A DNA stretch of 16,880 nt from Oleispira sp963933055 (GCA_963933055.1 CAWVSY010000069.1:1-16880); one strand, 5' to 3'. Positions 1 through 8,268 are shown, counted from the stretch's first letter. Numbers and translations: made by a program. The notes: generated by a model not told the origin, from the letters alone.

Positions 1-54
1 CTCGTCGGGCTCATAACCCGAAGGTCGTTGGTTCGAATCCGGCCCCCGCAACCA
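1..54 (+). tRNA. Initiator tRNA-fMet (CAT), 3' part only
   Basis: The window opens inside a tRNA. The anticodon stem-loop carries CAT (12-14) flanked by the three consecutive G:C pairs (GGG/CCC) that mark initiator tRNAs, followed by the T-arm with GGTTCGAATCC and an acceptor 3' strand ending CCCCCGCA-A-CCA. The A at the position-72 equivalent would give the unpaired C1:A72 typical of bacterial tRNA-fMet, but position 1 lies outside the window so this cannot be confirmed. The CCA end is genomically encoded. The acceptor 5' strand and most of the D-arm are missing. A terminator follows at 63-97, so this is the last gene of its transcript. Confidence 0.95.
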
Positions 55-62
55 AAATTTCT

Positions 63-97
63 AAAAAAAGGTCAGCCTAATCGCTGGCCTTTTTTTT
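63..97 (+). terminator. Rho-independent terminator of the tRNA-fMet transcript
   Basis: A 9-bp stem (68-76 with 83-91, one G-T wobble) closes a 6-base loop and runs into an uninterrupted T tract. An A tract lies on the 5' side, so the stem can be extended by A-T pairs. A second run of eight T follows at 101-108 after GCC. The hairpin begins 9 bases after the tRNA CCA end. Confidence 0.9.
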
Positions 98-203
98 GCC
101 TTTTTTTTGTGATTGATGAATCGAAATACCCTATAGTCTTATACTCGATAGCCTTACCATAAAATGCTCTTACAGCAGATTACTATTGAAACAGAAGGGA
201 TTT

Positions 204-992
204 ATGAATAATCAAATTCGTGAACAAGCTGCTGATTGCGCTCCACCTGCAATTTTTATTACGGGGGCTGGTAGGCGTTTGGGCTTATGTATTGCTCAAC
301 ATTATTTGGCGACGGGTTGGCGTGTGATTGCGCATTACAATACACGCAATGAAATGGATAGCGGTGAGCAAGAAAAGGGCAAAAAGCAGTCTCGCTACGC
401 CGCATTTCAAGCAGATTTAACTTCAAGTACAGCGGTTAAGGGATTGCTGGATGAGGTTAAACGTTTGGACTGGAAGATTGATGTTGTTGTTCATAATGCC
501 TCCTATTTCACTGCTGATGATCCGCAGGCCAGTCTGCTTGAGCACTGGCAAGTGCAGCAGGACATGGCAGCTGTTCATATACTGGCTGTAGATGCATTAA
601 CCCATGGGCTGGTTGATGGGTTTCGTCGCGGTGCGTGTATTATTGGTATTAGTGATGTTTATGCAGATAAACCCAATCAGCGCTTTGCGAGTTATTGCGC
701 CGCAAAAGCAGGCTTGCAAAATTTATGTTTGAGCTATTCTCAGCGTTTCGCACCAGATGTTCGAGCCAATGTTATTCAGCCTGGGCCTATTCAGTTTTTG
801 CCAGAGCACTCTGCAGATTATCGTACAAGGGTATTGTCTCAGAGTTTATTAAAACGAGAGCTGGGTTATGCGGCTATTTTGCAGGCAATTGATTATTTGC
901 AAAAAGCGGAATCGGTGACAGGGTCTGTTTTAAGGGTGGATGGTGGTCGTGCAAACGCTAATCACTATGAGCAATCTTTTATTGAAAGCTAA
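204..992 (+). CDS. folM: FolM-like dihydromonapterin/dihydrofolate reductase (SDR)
   Basis: A short-chain dehydrogenase/reductase of the pteridine-reductase type, predicted to reduce dihydromonapterin to tetrahydromonapterin with NADPH in the cytoplasm, with weaker dihydrofolate reductase activity likely. Numbered from ATG 204 (262 aa), the cofactor motif TGAGRRLG is at 20-27; its double Arg is typical of NADPH-using PTR1/FolM proteins. NAS is at 98-100, a Ser near 150, the catalytic Tyr164 and Lys168 lie in YCAAK, and the C-terminal GSVLRVDGG motif is present. An upstream in-frame TTG at 186 exists, but AAGGGA at 195-200 sits inside that extension just ahead of ATG 204, so the ATG is preferred; spacing is short (3-4 bases). 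It converges with the folK-like gene, stop to stop within 15 bases. Assignment to FolM rather than a generic SDR rests on the RR motif and the pterin neighbour. Confidence 0.8.
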   Translation: MNNQIREQAADCAPPAIFITGAGRRLGLCIAQHYLATGWRVIAHYNTRNEMDSGEQEKGKKQSRYAAFQADLTSSTAVKGLLDEVKRLDWKIDVVVHNASYFTADDPQASLLEHWQVQQDMAAVHILAVDALTHGLVDGFRRGACIIGISDVYADKPNQRFASYCAAKAGLQNLCLSYSQRFAPDVRANVIQPGPIQFLPEHSADYRTRVLSQSLLKRELGYAAILQAIDYLQKAESVTGSVLRVDGGRANANHYEQSFIES

Positions 993-1006
993 TGCCTGTT
1001 TTGATT

Positions 1007-1411
1007 TCAGGTATTGTATAAAAAGGCGGGCAGCGGCCAATCTTTCATTAATTGCTGATTGTAACTTTCGTATAGCGGTGTTGCGAGTGCTTCTTGTGGA
1101 GTATCAGCTTGTGCCACTATGTCGATATCGATGGTACGGTCTTTAAATTTACGCGCGGGAGATTTCTTTTCTCGGCCAAGCTGAATTTCTAATTGCTCAA
1201 AGTGAGCTTTTAGTTGTTGCTGAGTGTCATCACTTTTTAATAATAGTAATTGATTATGAAATGGGGATTTTAAATGGTCTCCACAGGCTGGGTTTGTGAG
1301 TGCTGAGGATTGCGTAATGACGTCATAGTTCTTATTGATAAGACGTAATGCTTTTGGTAAACATACTTCTGCATTAATGTTGCTGCCTAGGCTTACTAAA
1401 TAATAGCTCAT
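1007..1411 (-). CDS. folK: Short HPPK-type 6-hydroxymethyldihydropterin pyrophosphokinase
   Basis: Belongs to the HPPK family, which transfers pyrophosphate from ATP to 6-hydroxymethyl-7,8-dihydropterin in folate synthesis. The N-terminal SLGSN motif is at 7-11, the PFHNQ segment at 50-54, ELEIQLGR leads up to the loop, and RTIDIDI at 92-98 contains both magnesium-binding Asp (95 and 97). At 134 aa it is shorter than the usual length of about 160 aa. The tail after the Asp pair lacks the usual PH...R.FVL.PL segment, which in E. coli HPPK supplies a His and an Arg near the active site. It could be a divergent second FolK or a pterin kinase with altered specificity. It is divergent from pldA (70-base gap) and convergent with folM. 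No good Shine-Dalgarno is seen upstream of the ATG. Confidence 0.75.
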   Translation of the reverse strand: MSYYLVSLGSNINAEVCLPKALRLINKNYDVITQSSALTNPACGDHLKSPFHNQLLLLKSDDTQQQLKAHFEQLEIQLGREKKSPARKFKDRTIDIDIVAQADTPQEALATPLYESYNQQLMKDWPLPAFLYNT

Positions 1412-1481
1412 GGATCTAATTTGCGATAATTTGGTTATACTTACAACACTTTTTTAATATCATCTGCTTAAAGGGTCAACA

Positions 1482-2483
1482 ATGCCTGCGAACTTATTCG
1501 TTTTGTTAACAATGCTGCTTATTGTTCCATTTTCTTATGCTGATGACGCAAGCGATGATGATTCGCAGCTGCCTAGTTTAGCCCCCGATCAAGAAGAGGA
1601 GCCTGAGGAAAGTAGTGAAGAGGGCTTGCCATCGTCTATTTATCAATATCCTGGCTTGGCCGAAAAAGTAAAAACAGAACGCCGCGCTGCTCATAATCCT
1701 TATTTATTACTTCCGCACCGTCCCAATTATTTTATGCCTCTGACGTATCAATCTAAGATTAACCAAGAAGAGCATGAGAAATTTTATGATGGGGTTTTGG
1801 AAAATGAAGAAAGCGGGGAAGAAGAAAAGAGCTTTGAAAATACGGAATTCGTTTTTCAGTTAAGCCTTAAATATATGGTCGCCAAAGATCTGTTTGGAAA
1901 ATACAATACGTTATCGGTCGCTTATACGGGCAAATCGTTCTGGCAGGCCTACAACAGTAAAATATCTGCGTTGTTTCGAGAAACCAATCATGAGCCAGAA
2001 CTAATCTTTAGTTTTAATCCGCATTTCGACTGGTCTGATAATATGACGATTGCCCTTAATCATCAATCCAATGGCCAAGTCGGGAATTTATCGCGTAGCT
2101 GGAATCGGATCATTGTATCGACGGCCAAAGTTTGGCCCAATCGTATTTTAAATGTAAGAGCTTGGTATCGCATGCCGGAAGAAAAGAAAGAAAGGCCAAA
2201 TCAAGTTAGCGGTGATGACAATCCGGGTATTGAAAGATATATGGGCTATGGTGATGTCTTCTTTTTACGCAAAATGAATGATCATAGTATTTCAGTGACC
2301 TTACGCAATAATTTACGTTTAAATGATAACCTAGGCTCGGTGACATTGGATTGGAGTTTTCCAATCGACAATGGCATGAAAGGATTTGTTCAATATTTTA
2401 ATGGTTATGGCGAAAGCTTGATTGACTACGACCAGTATCAAGAAAGAATTGGTATTGGTATTAAGATTTCTGATTGGATGTAA
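1482..2483 (+). CDS. pldA: Outer-membrane phospholipase A (OMPLA)
   Basis: A beta-barrel outer-membrane phospholipase A1/A2, which hydrolyses acyl ester bonds of phospholipids that reach the outer leaflet. Family signatures are clear over 333 aa: SFWQAYN (152-158), FRETNHEPEL (165-174), NHQSNG (193-198), SRSWNR (204-209) and GYGESLIDY (308-316). The catalytic triad is predicted as His194, Ser196 and Asn208. A signal peptide covers residues 1-20 (cleavage after SYA). Residues 21-50 form an unusual Asp/Glu-rich linker before the conserved domain, and a second acidic patch is at 107-121. The C-terminus ends near the last strand in DWM rather than a clear terminal Phe. An AAAGGG ribosome-binding site precedes the ATG. 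The COG3199 gene follows after 44 bases on the same strand. Confidence 0.93.
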   Translation: MPANLFVLLTMLLIVPFSYADDASDDDSQLPSLAPDQEEEPEESSEEGLPSSIYQYPGLAEKVKTERRAAHNPYLLLPHRPNYFMPLTYQSKINQEEHEKFYDGVLENEESGEEEKSFENTEFVFQLSLKYMVAKDLFGKYNTLSVAYTGKSFWQAYNSKISALFRETNHEPELIFSFNPHFDWSDNMTIALNHQSNGQVGNLSRSWNRIIVSTAKVWPNRILNVRAWYRMPEEKKERPNQVSGDDNPGIERYMGYGDVFFLRKMNDHSISVTLRNNLRLNDNLGSVTLDWSFPIDNGMKGFVQYFNGYGESLIDYDQYQERIGIGIKISDWM

Positions 2484-2527
2484 TGTTAAATTACGATGTT
2501 TCATATTCCATGTTGTAAGAGGTATCC

Positions 2528-3643
2528 ATGTTAACGTTAGGTCTTATTATTAATCCTTTGGCGGGAATTGGTGGCAGTGTTGGCCTGAAGGGCAGCGATG
2601 GCGCTGAGATTGTTAAAGAGGCGTTTTCTCGTGGCGCAACCTGCAAATCAAGCGAACGCACTCGGCTTGCATTGAATGTTTTAACCGCAATAAAAGACCA
2701 AATTAAAATTATTACATGTCCGCAAGCGATGGGTGAAAATCTTGTCGCTGAGATGGGATTTGATCATCAGGTGCTTGGTCGTATCGCTACGAATGAAACC
2801 ACGGCGAATGATACGTGTATAGCAGCACAACAATTGCTTGATCAAAAAGTTGATATTATTTTATTTGCCGGTGGCGATGGGACTGCAAGGGATATTTGCA
2901 GCGTAGTCGCCGACAATATTCCGGTATTGGGTATTCCAGCAGGGGTTAAAATTCACTCAGCGGTCTATGCAGTTACCCCGAAAGCGGCTGGTGAAGTTAT
3001 CGCCCAGCTTGCCAGTGGTGATTTAATTGATGTTAAGTCCCATGATGTTCGTGATATTGACGAAGATGCTTTTCGAAATAACATTGTGCAAGCAAAGCTC
3101 TATGGTGAAATGCGAGTACCGCAAGCAGGGCAGTTTGTACAAAGTGTTAAACAGGGGGGCATTGAAATTGAAGAATTGGTTTTGCAAGATATTGCAGCAG
3201 ATATTGTGCAAAACATGGAGGACGATGTCCTTTATTTGATAGGTTCTGGCAAAACAACACAAGCGATCATGGATGAGTTAGGTTTGGATAATACGCTGCT
3301 TGGAATTGATGCCGTATTGAACCAAGCGTTATTGCAATCAGACGTTAGCGAGTTGGATATTCTGACCTATGTAGATCAATATGCGTGCAAGGCGGTGATT
3401 AGTATTATTGGTGGCCAGGGACATATCATTGGTCGCGGCAATCAGCAGCTTAGTGCTGAGGTATTAAAGAAACTCGGTAAAGAAAACATACAGGTGATTT
3501 CAACAAAGGCAAAAATACGTGCTTTAGAAGGCCGTCCTTTAATTGTTGATTCTGGTGATAATGAATTAGATGAGCATTTTTCGGGGGCTATTGAAGTCAC
3601 TACCGGTTTTCAAGATCAGATAATTTATCCTGTTGGCTTATAA
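2528..3643 (+). CDS. COG3199 ATP-NAD kinase-like (AcoX-type) protein
   Basis: A 371-aa cytoplasmic protein of the ATP-NAD kinase-like family (PF01513/COG3199, AcoX-related). The N-terminal GLIINPLAGIGG (5-16) and the nucleotide-binding GGDGTARD (115-122), followed by GIPAGVKIHSAVYA (135-148), are the family signature; GGDGT corresponds to the ATP-binding motif of NAD and diacylglycerol kinases. The C-terminal half has a second glycine-rich stretch, IGGQGHIIGRG (near 294-304). The substrate of this family is not settled to my knowledge, so no specific activity is assigned. It is longer than a typical NadK (about 290 aa) and is not likely to be the essential NAD kinase. AAGAGGT at 2517-2523 is its ribosome-binding site. 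It lies 44 bases after pldA and 20 bases before the nuclease gene, so co-transcription is likely. Confidence 0.82.
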   Translation: MLTLGLIINPLAGIGGSVGLKGSDGAEIVKEAFSRGATCKSSERTRLALNVLTAIKDQIKIITCPQAMGENLVAEMGFDHQVLGRIATNETTANDTCIAAQQLLDQKVDIILFAGGDGTARDICSVVADNIPVLGIPAGVKIHSAVYAVTPKAAGEVIAQLASGDLIDVKSHDVRDIDEDAFRNNIVQAKLYGEMRVPQAGQFVQSVKQGGIEIEELVLQDIAADIVQNMEDDVLYLIGSGKTTQAIMDELGLDNTLLGIDAVLNQALLQSDVSELDILTYVDQYACKAVISIIGGQGHIIGRGNQQLSAEVLKKLGKENIQVISTKAKIRALEGRPLIVDSGDNELDEHFSGAIEVTTGFQDQIIYPVGL

Positions 3644-3663
3644 TATTCAGTGAGGGAGTGATC

Positions 3664-5601
3664 ATGATTCATTTAAATCGCTCCTGTCATTACTTTTTTA
3701 CTGCGGTGTTTGCGTTAACTTCATTTCTTTTATTATCTCTATTTCCTATTTTTAGCCACGCGCAAGAATACATTCCTTTAGGTCGTTGTGGTGATAGCGA
3801 TTCAAAATTTTATAAGCCTATTTCAGATATTCAAGGATCGTCTGTTGATTCAAATTCGCCTTGGATAAGTCCACTCATTCACAAGTGGGTTGTGGTGGAA
3901 GGTATTGTTACTCTTGATAAAAGCAAAGAGTATCAAGGGTTTTGGTTGCAGCAAGAAGACGCAATGGATAGTTATAAAAATGCTTCTCATGGGGTTTTTA
4001 TCTATCATTCCCGCGCCGTGGTTAAGGTTGGTCAAAAGATTCGCCTGTTGGCTCAAGTAGCTGAGTACCAAGGTTTGACTGAATTGAAACGAGTTAAAGC
4101 ATTAACTGTTTGTGCCCATAACCTACCGTTGCCAAAACCAAAATTAATAACATTACCGGTAGCATCACTAGCGATACTAGAATCCCTCGAAGGGATGCGT
4201 ATCTTAATAAAGCAGGATTTACGGGTCAGTGATTTATTTGGTGCGGGCTATGGTTTAGGTAATTATGGACAGTTTGCCATTTCTTCGCGCTTGCATTATC
4301 AGCCAACGGAACGGTATCGCGCAGAGGATCTTTATTCTAAGGATGTACAGGTAAGTGATAAAAATTTAGATTATCTGTTAGTCGATGATGGATTTTCGTC
4401 ATATTCTCCTCAATTTATTCCATTTCCAAATAAGGAAGGGTTCTCGGCGAACAATCCTTTGCGGATTGGAGACGAGATTCATCAAATTTCGGCGATATTG
4501 CACCGTTATGGTGAGTATTACATTTTGATTCCAGAGGGCGATGCTAGCGCTATTAATATTAGAACGAAACCGAGACCTAAGCATCCGATTACTTCATCTC
4601 AAGCCAATATTGTGGTGGCTAGCATGAATATTGAAAATTATTTTAATGGCAACCCCACATCTCTGAGTAATAGAAATGTAGGCTTTCCAACGTCAAGGGG
4701 GGCAAAAAGTTATGCTCAGTTCCGGATGCAAACCCAAAAACTGGTATCAGCCATTACTGCTATGGATGCTGATGTTATTGCGTTGATGGAATTAGAAAAT
4801 GACGGCTATGGGGAGCATTCGGCCATTGCTGATTTAACTCGAGCGCTGAATACACACTATTCCCTTATTCAGCAGGGTGAAAACAAGTATCAGTACATCA
4901 TTCCTAATCGTAAGACTCTTGGCAAAGATGAAATTAGTATCGGTATCTTATATCGAGGTCATAACATAAAAGCCGCTGGGCCAGCTTATATTTTAGATGC
5001 GTCGACATCTGCGACATATAGAAGTCAGCAAGGTTATAAACCTTTGTTCAATGATGGTTATAATCGACCTAGTGTATTGCAGAGATTTATTATGGGAGAA
5101 AAATCCTTTTATTTGGCGGTTAATCACTTGAAATCGAAAGGCCGGCCTTGTGCAGAAAATCGTAATGAGAAGGCGAGTGACAAGCGCAAGCAAACATACA
5201 GAGGCAAGGCTGAAGCTGCTCAAGGCAACTGTAATCTAATACGGACTCAAGCGATGAAGGCTTTAGTAAAATTCATTGCTGAAAAAGTGCAAAAGAAGAA
5301 TGATCCTGTATTAATTGTTGGTGATTTAAACAGTTATAGCCAAGAGGATCCGTTATTCGTATTAGCAAGTGCAGGGTATGAACATTTAAAGACGGATTTT
5401 TCGTACAGCTTTCAGGGCTATTTAGGCAACCTTGACCATGCATTAGCCAATGATTTTATGTTGCCTTTTATCCGCAGTATTGATAGCTGGTCGATCAATG
5501 CTGTGGAAGATGTTTTATTAAAATATGATAGCCATTATGCCCAGCCTGATGCCTATCGTTCATCAGATCATGATCCGCTTGTGATAGGCATTGAATTGTA
5601 G
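3664..5601 (+). CDS. Secreted endonuclease/exonuclease/phosphatase-family nuclease (ExeM/NucH/EddB-like)
   Basis: A large exported nuclease, predicted to degrade extracellular DNA in a divalent-metal-dependent reaction. Numbered from ATG 3664 (645 aa), a signal peptide occupies about 1-33 (cleavage after SHA), an OB-fold-like region about 70-155, and the EEP catalytic domain about 315-645. Catalytic-type residues are Glu376 in MELEN, His488 in NHLKSKG, Asp554 and Asn556 in GDLNSY, and Asp635/His636 in SSDHDP at the extreme C-terminus. Cysteines in the mature part (about 42, 150, 496, 523) could form disulfides. The protein ends with the EEP domain; there is no GlyGly-CTERM or other anchor, so release into the medium or periplasm is likely. 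GAGGGAG at 3652-3658 favours ATG 3664 over GTG 3658. It is probably the last gene of the pldA operon. The exact subfamily is uncertain. Confidence 0.85.
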   Translation: MIHLNRSCHYFFTAVFALTSFLLLSLFPIFSHAQEYIPLGRCGDSDSKFYKPISDIQGSSVDSNSPWISPLIHKWVVVEGIVTLDKSKEYQGFWLQQEDAMDSYKNASHGVFIYHSRAVVKVGQKIRLLAQVAEYQGLTELKRVKALTVCAHNLPLPKPKLITLPVASLAILESLEGMRILIKQDLRVSDLFGAGYGLGNYGQFAISSRLHYQPTERYRAEDLYSKDVQVSDKNLDYLLVDDGFSSYSPQFIPFPNKEGFSANNPLRIGDEIHQISAILHRYGEYYILIPEGDASAINIRTKPRPKHPITSSQANIVVASMNIENYFNGNPTSLSNRNVGFPTSRGAKSYAQFRMQTQKLVSAITAMDADVIALMELENDGYGEHSAIADLTRALNTHYSLIQQGENKYQYIIPNRKTLGKDEISIGILYRGHNIKAAGPAYILDASTSATYRSQQGYKPLFNDGYNRPSVLQRFIMGEKSFYLAVNHLKSKGRPCAENRNEKASDKRKQTYRGKAEAAQGNCNLIRTQAMKALVKFIAEKVQKKNDPVLIVGDLNSYSQEDPLFVLASAGYEHLKTDFSYSFQGYLGNLDHALANDFMLPFIRSIDSWSINAVEDVLLKYDSHYAQPDAYRSSDHDPLVIGIEL

Positions 5602-5629
5602 GGCATGGCTACGAGGGTTTTTGTTGGCC

Positions 5630-6445
5630 TTAGCTAAAAAAGGTTTCGAGTGAATTTTTATAACATTGCTTTAATACATCTTCTACCGCCATTCCTTTTA
5701 TGTCAGCAATTTTCTCTGCAATAAACGGCAAATAGCATGGTGCATTTTCTTTACCACGATAAGGTACTGGAGTTAAAAAAGGCGCATCCGTTTCTAATAA
5801 TAACTGCTCAATAGGCGTATCTGCGACGACTTCACGAACATTATCCGCTTTATTAAAGGTAACAATGCCATTGATGCCAAGATTAAAGCCTTGGCTTACA
5901 CAGAAGCGTGCTAACTCGATGCCTGATGTAAAGCTGTGAATCACCCCTTTGTTTTTCATCAATGGGGCGAAGTTCGCCAAAATGGCTTGGGTATCGTCAT
6001 CGGCTTCTCGGGTATGAATGACGACGGGGAGCTGATAATCCACGGCAATCTGTAGCTGGGACTCAAAGACATCACGCTGAATTTTTCGATCGGCGTTGTC
6101 GTAAAAATAGTCTAAGCCGATTTCACCCACGGCTCGCAGTTTATGACTGCGATTTTCAGGGGCCAAATTTTGTCGGATAATGGCTTCGACATCGGCATTA
6201 TAAAGTTCGGCATCATGAGGGTGAATCCCTAGTGTGCCATAAACATCAGCGTGCTGCTGGGTGAGGGAGATGACATTGTTTAAATTATCGGGAGAGACGG
6301 CGATGGTGAGAAAGCGTTCTATGCCAATATTACGTGCTTTCTCTAATATTTCTTCCACACTGCCTTCTTTTAGATAATCTAAATGAAAGTGGGTCTCGAT
6401 AATAGGAAGTTGATAGTTTGGAATATCGCGCTTATTTTTAGCCAT
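5630..6445 (-). CDS. TatD-family metal-dependent hydrolase/DNase
   Basis: A TIM-barrel amidohydrolase-superfamily protein of the TatD/YcfH group, a cytoplasmic metal-dependent enzyme; DNase activity is reported for E. coli TatD. Numbered from ATG 6445 (271 aa), metal and catalytic residues are His19 and His21 (ETHFHLD), GIHPH (73-77), Glu108 (VGEIGLDY), His144 (VIHTRE), His170 (IHSF) and Asp220 (LLLETDAPFLTP). The first motif has ETHFH instead of the usual DSHCH. The frame extends upstream to a TTG at 6502, but that codon falls in the T tract of the preceding gene's terminator and the extra 19 residues do not resemble TatD, so ATG 6445 is chosen. No Shine-Dalgarno is evident. A TACAAT box (- strand, 6493-6498) may be its -10. 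It is convergent with the nuclease gene, with stops 29 bases apart. Confidence 0.88.
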   Translation of the reverse strand: MAKNKRDIPNYQLPIIETHFHLDYLKEGSVEEILEKARNIGIERFLTIAVSPDNLNNVISLTQQHADVYGTLGIHPHDAELYNADVEAIIRQNLAPENRSHKLRAVGEIGLDYFYDNADRKIQRDVFESQLQIAVDYQLPVVIHTREADDDTQAILANFAPLMKNKGVIHSFTSGIELARFCVSQGFNLGINGIVTFNKADNVREVVADTPIEQLLLETDAPFLTPVPYRGKENAPCYLPFIAEKIADIKGMAVEDVLKQCYKNSLETFFS

Positions 6446-6500
6446 TATGGGTATTTTGCTACAAGAGCAGTCTCTGAAAATCTTAAAGGCTGATTGTAGC

Positions 6501-6526
6501 AAAAATAGGGCTCATCGATAAACCCT
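6501..6526 (-). terminator. Rho-independent terminator after the diguanylate cyclase gene
   Basis: Read on the - strand, an 8-bp stem (outer edges 6526 and 6507, two G-T wobbles, TCGA tetraloop) is followed at once by five T (6505-6501). It starts 8 bases beyond the cyclase stop codon. It separates the binding-protein/cyclase operon from tatD. Confidence 0.7.
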
Positions 6527-6533
6527 GAGTGAA

Positions 6534-8261
6534 TTAGTTCGGTGTCGGAAGTATTGAGTCTTTTTTAGTATCGTAAAAAAAGTAGCGCCCACGGCCATGT
6601 TCTTTTGCTTGATACATGGCGATATCTGCATGGCGATTCAAGCTTGATGTATCTGCGCCATGCTCAGGGTATATGGCAATCCCAATGCTGGCACCAATTT
6701 GTATGTGATGATGATCAATGATCATATCTTGACTCAGCTCGGTGATGATTTTTTTGGCGATTAAACTGACGGAATCACGGTCGCAATTGTGATTCATATT
6801 GGGAATAATTACGGTAAATTCATCTCCGCCTAAACGAGCCACTGTATCGGATTTCCGTACGCATTGAGTGAGTATTTTCGCTACTTTTATTAATAATTTA
6901 TCGCCCACTTCGTGGCCGTAATTATCATTAACGTATTTGAACTTATCAAGATCGATAAAAAAGATTGTGAAGTGTGTTTTATAGCGCTCAGAGAATGCAA
7001 TGGCTTGGTTTAAACGGTCGTTATACAGTACTCGATTAGGAAGTTGTGTCAGTTGATCAAAATACGCGAGATGCTCCAGTTTAACTTCCACCTCTAACTG
7101 ATCACTTATGTCATAAGCAATGCCAAGGAATCCATAAATATCTCCGTAAGAGTCATACAAAGCACTTACCGATAAGCGTATAGGAATTCTTTTGCCATTT
7201 TTAGCAATGTAGGTCCAATTATTTTCATCGGGTATGCCTGTTCTGGATTTAGATACTAAGGTCTCAAAGCCAACGGGAATTTCAATACCTAATTCAGCAG
7301 ATAGTTTTTTATTATGGGATTTAACTTCATTAATATCATGAAAAAGAGCGGGAGACTGTTTGTTGATTAAATCATGCTTATCATAGCCTAATAACTTTTC
7401 AGCACTGGAATTGAACGTCGTAATAATGCCATTGGTATCGGTTGCAATAATGCTGTAATTCGCGCTGTGTATGATGGCATTGTTTACTTGTTGACTAAAT
7501 ATCAGGGCTTCTTCATCGGCCGAAAATTGTTTTACTAATGAGTTAATCATATTACCGATGTGGCTTAGTTCGTTATTACCTTTTAACGATATTTGTGCAT
7601 TTCTATCACCTTTAGACCAACGATCCAGTGCTTGCTGAATTTTTAATACTCGTTTGGTAATTAGGGTATTCATAACAAACATTAATAATATTGCAGCTAA
7701 GCTACTGCCTACAGCAATGTAGAGTGATTGTTTGATTAGCCAAGAACCTGCTTGTTGTTGCTTTAAATCAACATTTATTTGGTAATATAAAAAACCGCAT
7801 GAAGAATTTCTTAAACCTTTTGATAAGTCTCTCACGCATAAATCAATGTAGCCATTGAGTCGTTTTTTATCGGCCGAAAATTGAGTATAGCTGCGCTGTA
7901 ACCTGGTCGAGTTTTTGACGAATTCAGGTTGAATATCTTGCTTACTTTCTTGCCAAGGATTCAGCAAATCTTGTTGGTTGTTTGAAGCAACGACAATGCC
8001 ATCTTCATTTACGATGAGCATGGCTTTGTTATCGAGTTCGGATGCTTTAAAGGCATGTAATGATTTAATCGCTCGCACATTCTTTTGGGTAAGCATCGGC
8101 GTAAGCAGCGATTGCAATTTGCTAAGCTCAACATTCATATACAGCAATGAGCTTTCTTCAATTGATTGTGTTAGATCTTTATGAATAGCCAAGTAGCCTA
8201 TTAGCGTCGTGAGCAAGGAAAAGATAACTAATAGCAGTGGAATAAATATTTTTAGTGACAT
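6534..8261 (-). CDS. Membrane PAS-GGDEF diguanylate cyclase
   Basis: An inner-membrane sensor predicted to make c-di-GMP from two GTP. Numbered from ATG 8261 (575 aa): TM1 about 4-24, a periplasmic sensor region of about 150 residues, TM2 about 178-203, a HAMP-like linker (about 200-255), a PAS domain (about 265-395; IIATDTNGII and NSSAEKLLGY are typical) and a GGDEF domain (about 400-565). The active site is intact, with GGDEF at 478-482 preceded by RLG, and an RxxD (RKSD, 469-472) lies exactly five residues upstream, so product inhibition at the I-site is likely. There is no EAL domain. The frame reaches 8321, but ATG 8261 is preferred: it lies seven bases after the stop of the upstream binding-protein gene and begins directly with TM1. 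This spacing points to translational coupling. The periplasmic part contains two cysteines, near 142 and 155. Confidence 0.9.
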   Translation of the reverse strand: MSLKIFIPLLLVIFSLLTTLIGYLAIHKDLTQSIEESSLLYMNVELSKLQSLLTPMLTQKNVRAIKSLHAFKASELDNKAMLIVNEDGIVVASNNQQDLLNPWQESKQDIQPEFVKNSTRLQRSYTQFSADKKRLNGYIDLCVRDLSKGLRNSSCGFLYYQINVDLKQQQAGSWLIKQSLYIAVGSSLAAILLMFVMNTLITKRVLKIQQALDRWSKGDRNAQISLKGNNELSHIGNMINSLVKQFSADEEALIFSQQVNNAIIHSANYSIIATDTNGIITTFNSSAEKLLGYDKHDLINKQSPALFHDINEVKSHNKKLSAELGIEIPVGFETLVSKSRTGIPDENNWTYIAKNGKRIPIRLSVSALYDSYGDIYGFLGIAYDISDQLEVEVKLEHLAYFDQLTQLPNRVLYNDRLNQAIAFSERYKTHFTIFFIDLDKFKYVNDNYGHEVGDKLLIKVAKILTQCVRKSDTVARLGGDEFTVIIPNMNHNCDRDSVSLIAKKIITELSQDMIIDHHHIQIGASIGIAIYPEHGADTSSLNRHADIAMYQAKEHGRGRYFFYDTKKDSILPTPN

Positions 8262-8268
8262 AAAATTT

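Noticed and set aside
186..203. TTG start at 186 for the FolM-like protein
   Set aside because: The extension contains the AAGGGA site that serves ATG 204, and SDR proteins of this type do not need the added residues.
98..203. Promoter for folM with TATAGT (132-137), TATACT (140-145) or TAAAAT (160-165) as -10
   Set aside because: Several -10-like boxes exist but none has a credible -35 at 16-18 bases, so no single promoter could be chosen.
695..1146. Small + strand open frames over the end of folM and over folK
   Set aside because: They lie antisense to or out of frame with genes that have full family motifs, and their translations show no recognisable domain.
3023..3262. Open frames on both strands inside the COG3199 gene
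   Set aside because: Shadows of a continuous, motif-bearing gene; no ribosome-binding site or domain signal of their own.
5602..5629. Possible terminator between the nuclease and tatD genes
   Set aside because: Only a weak 5-bp stem (GGCTA/TAGCT) can be drawn and there is no T tract in the right place on either strand.
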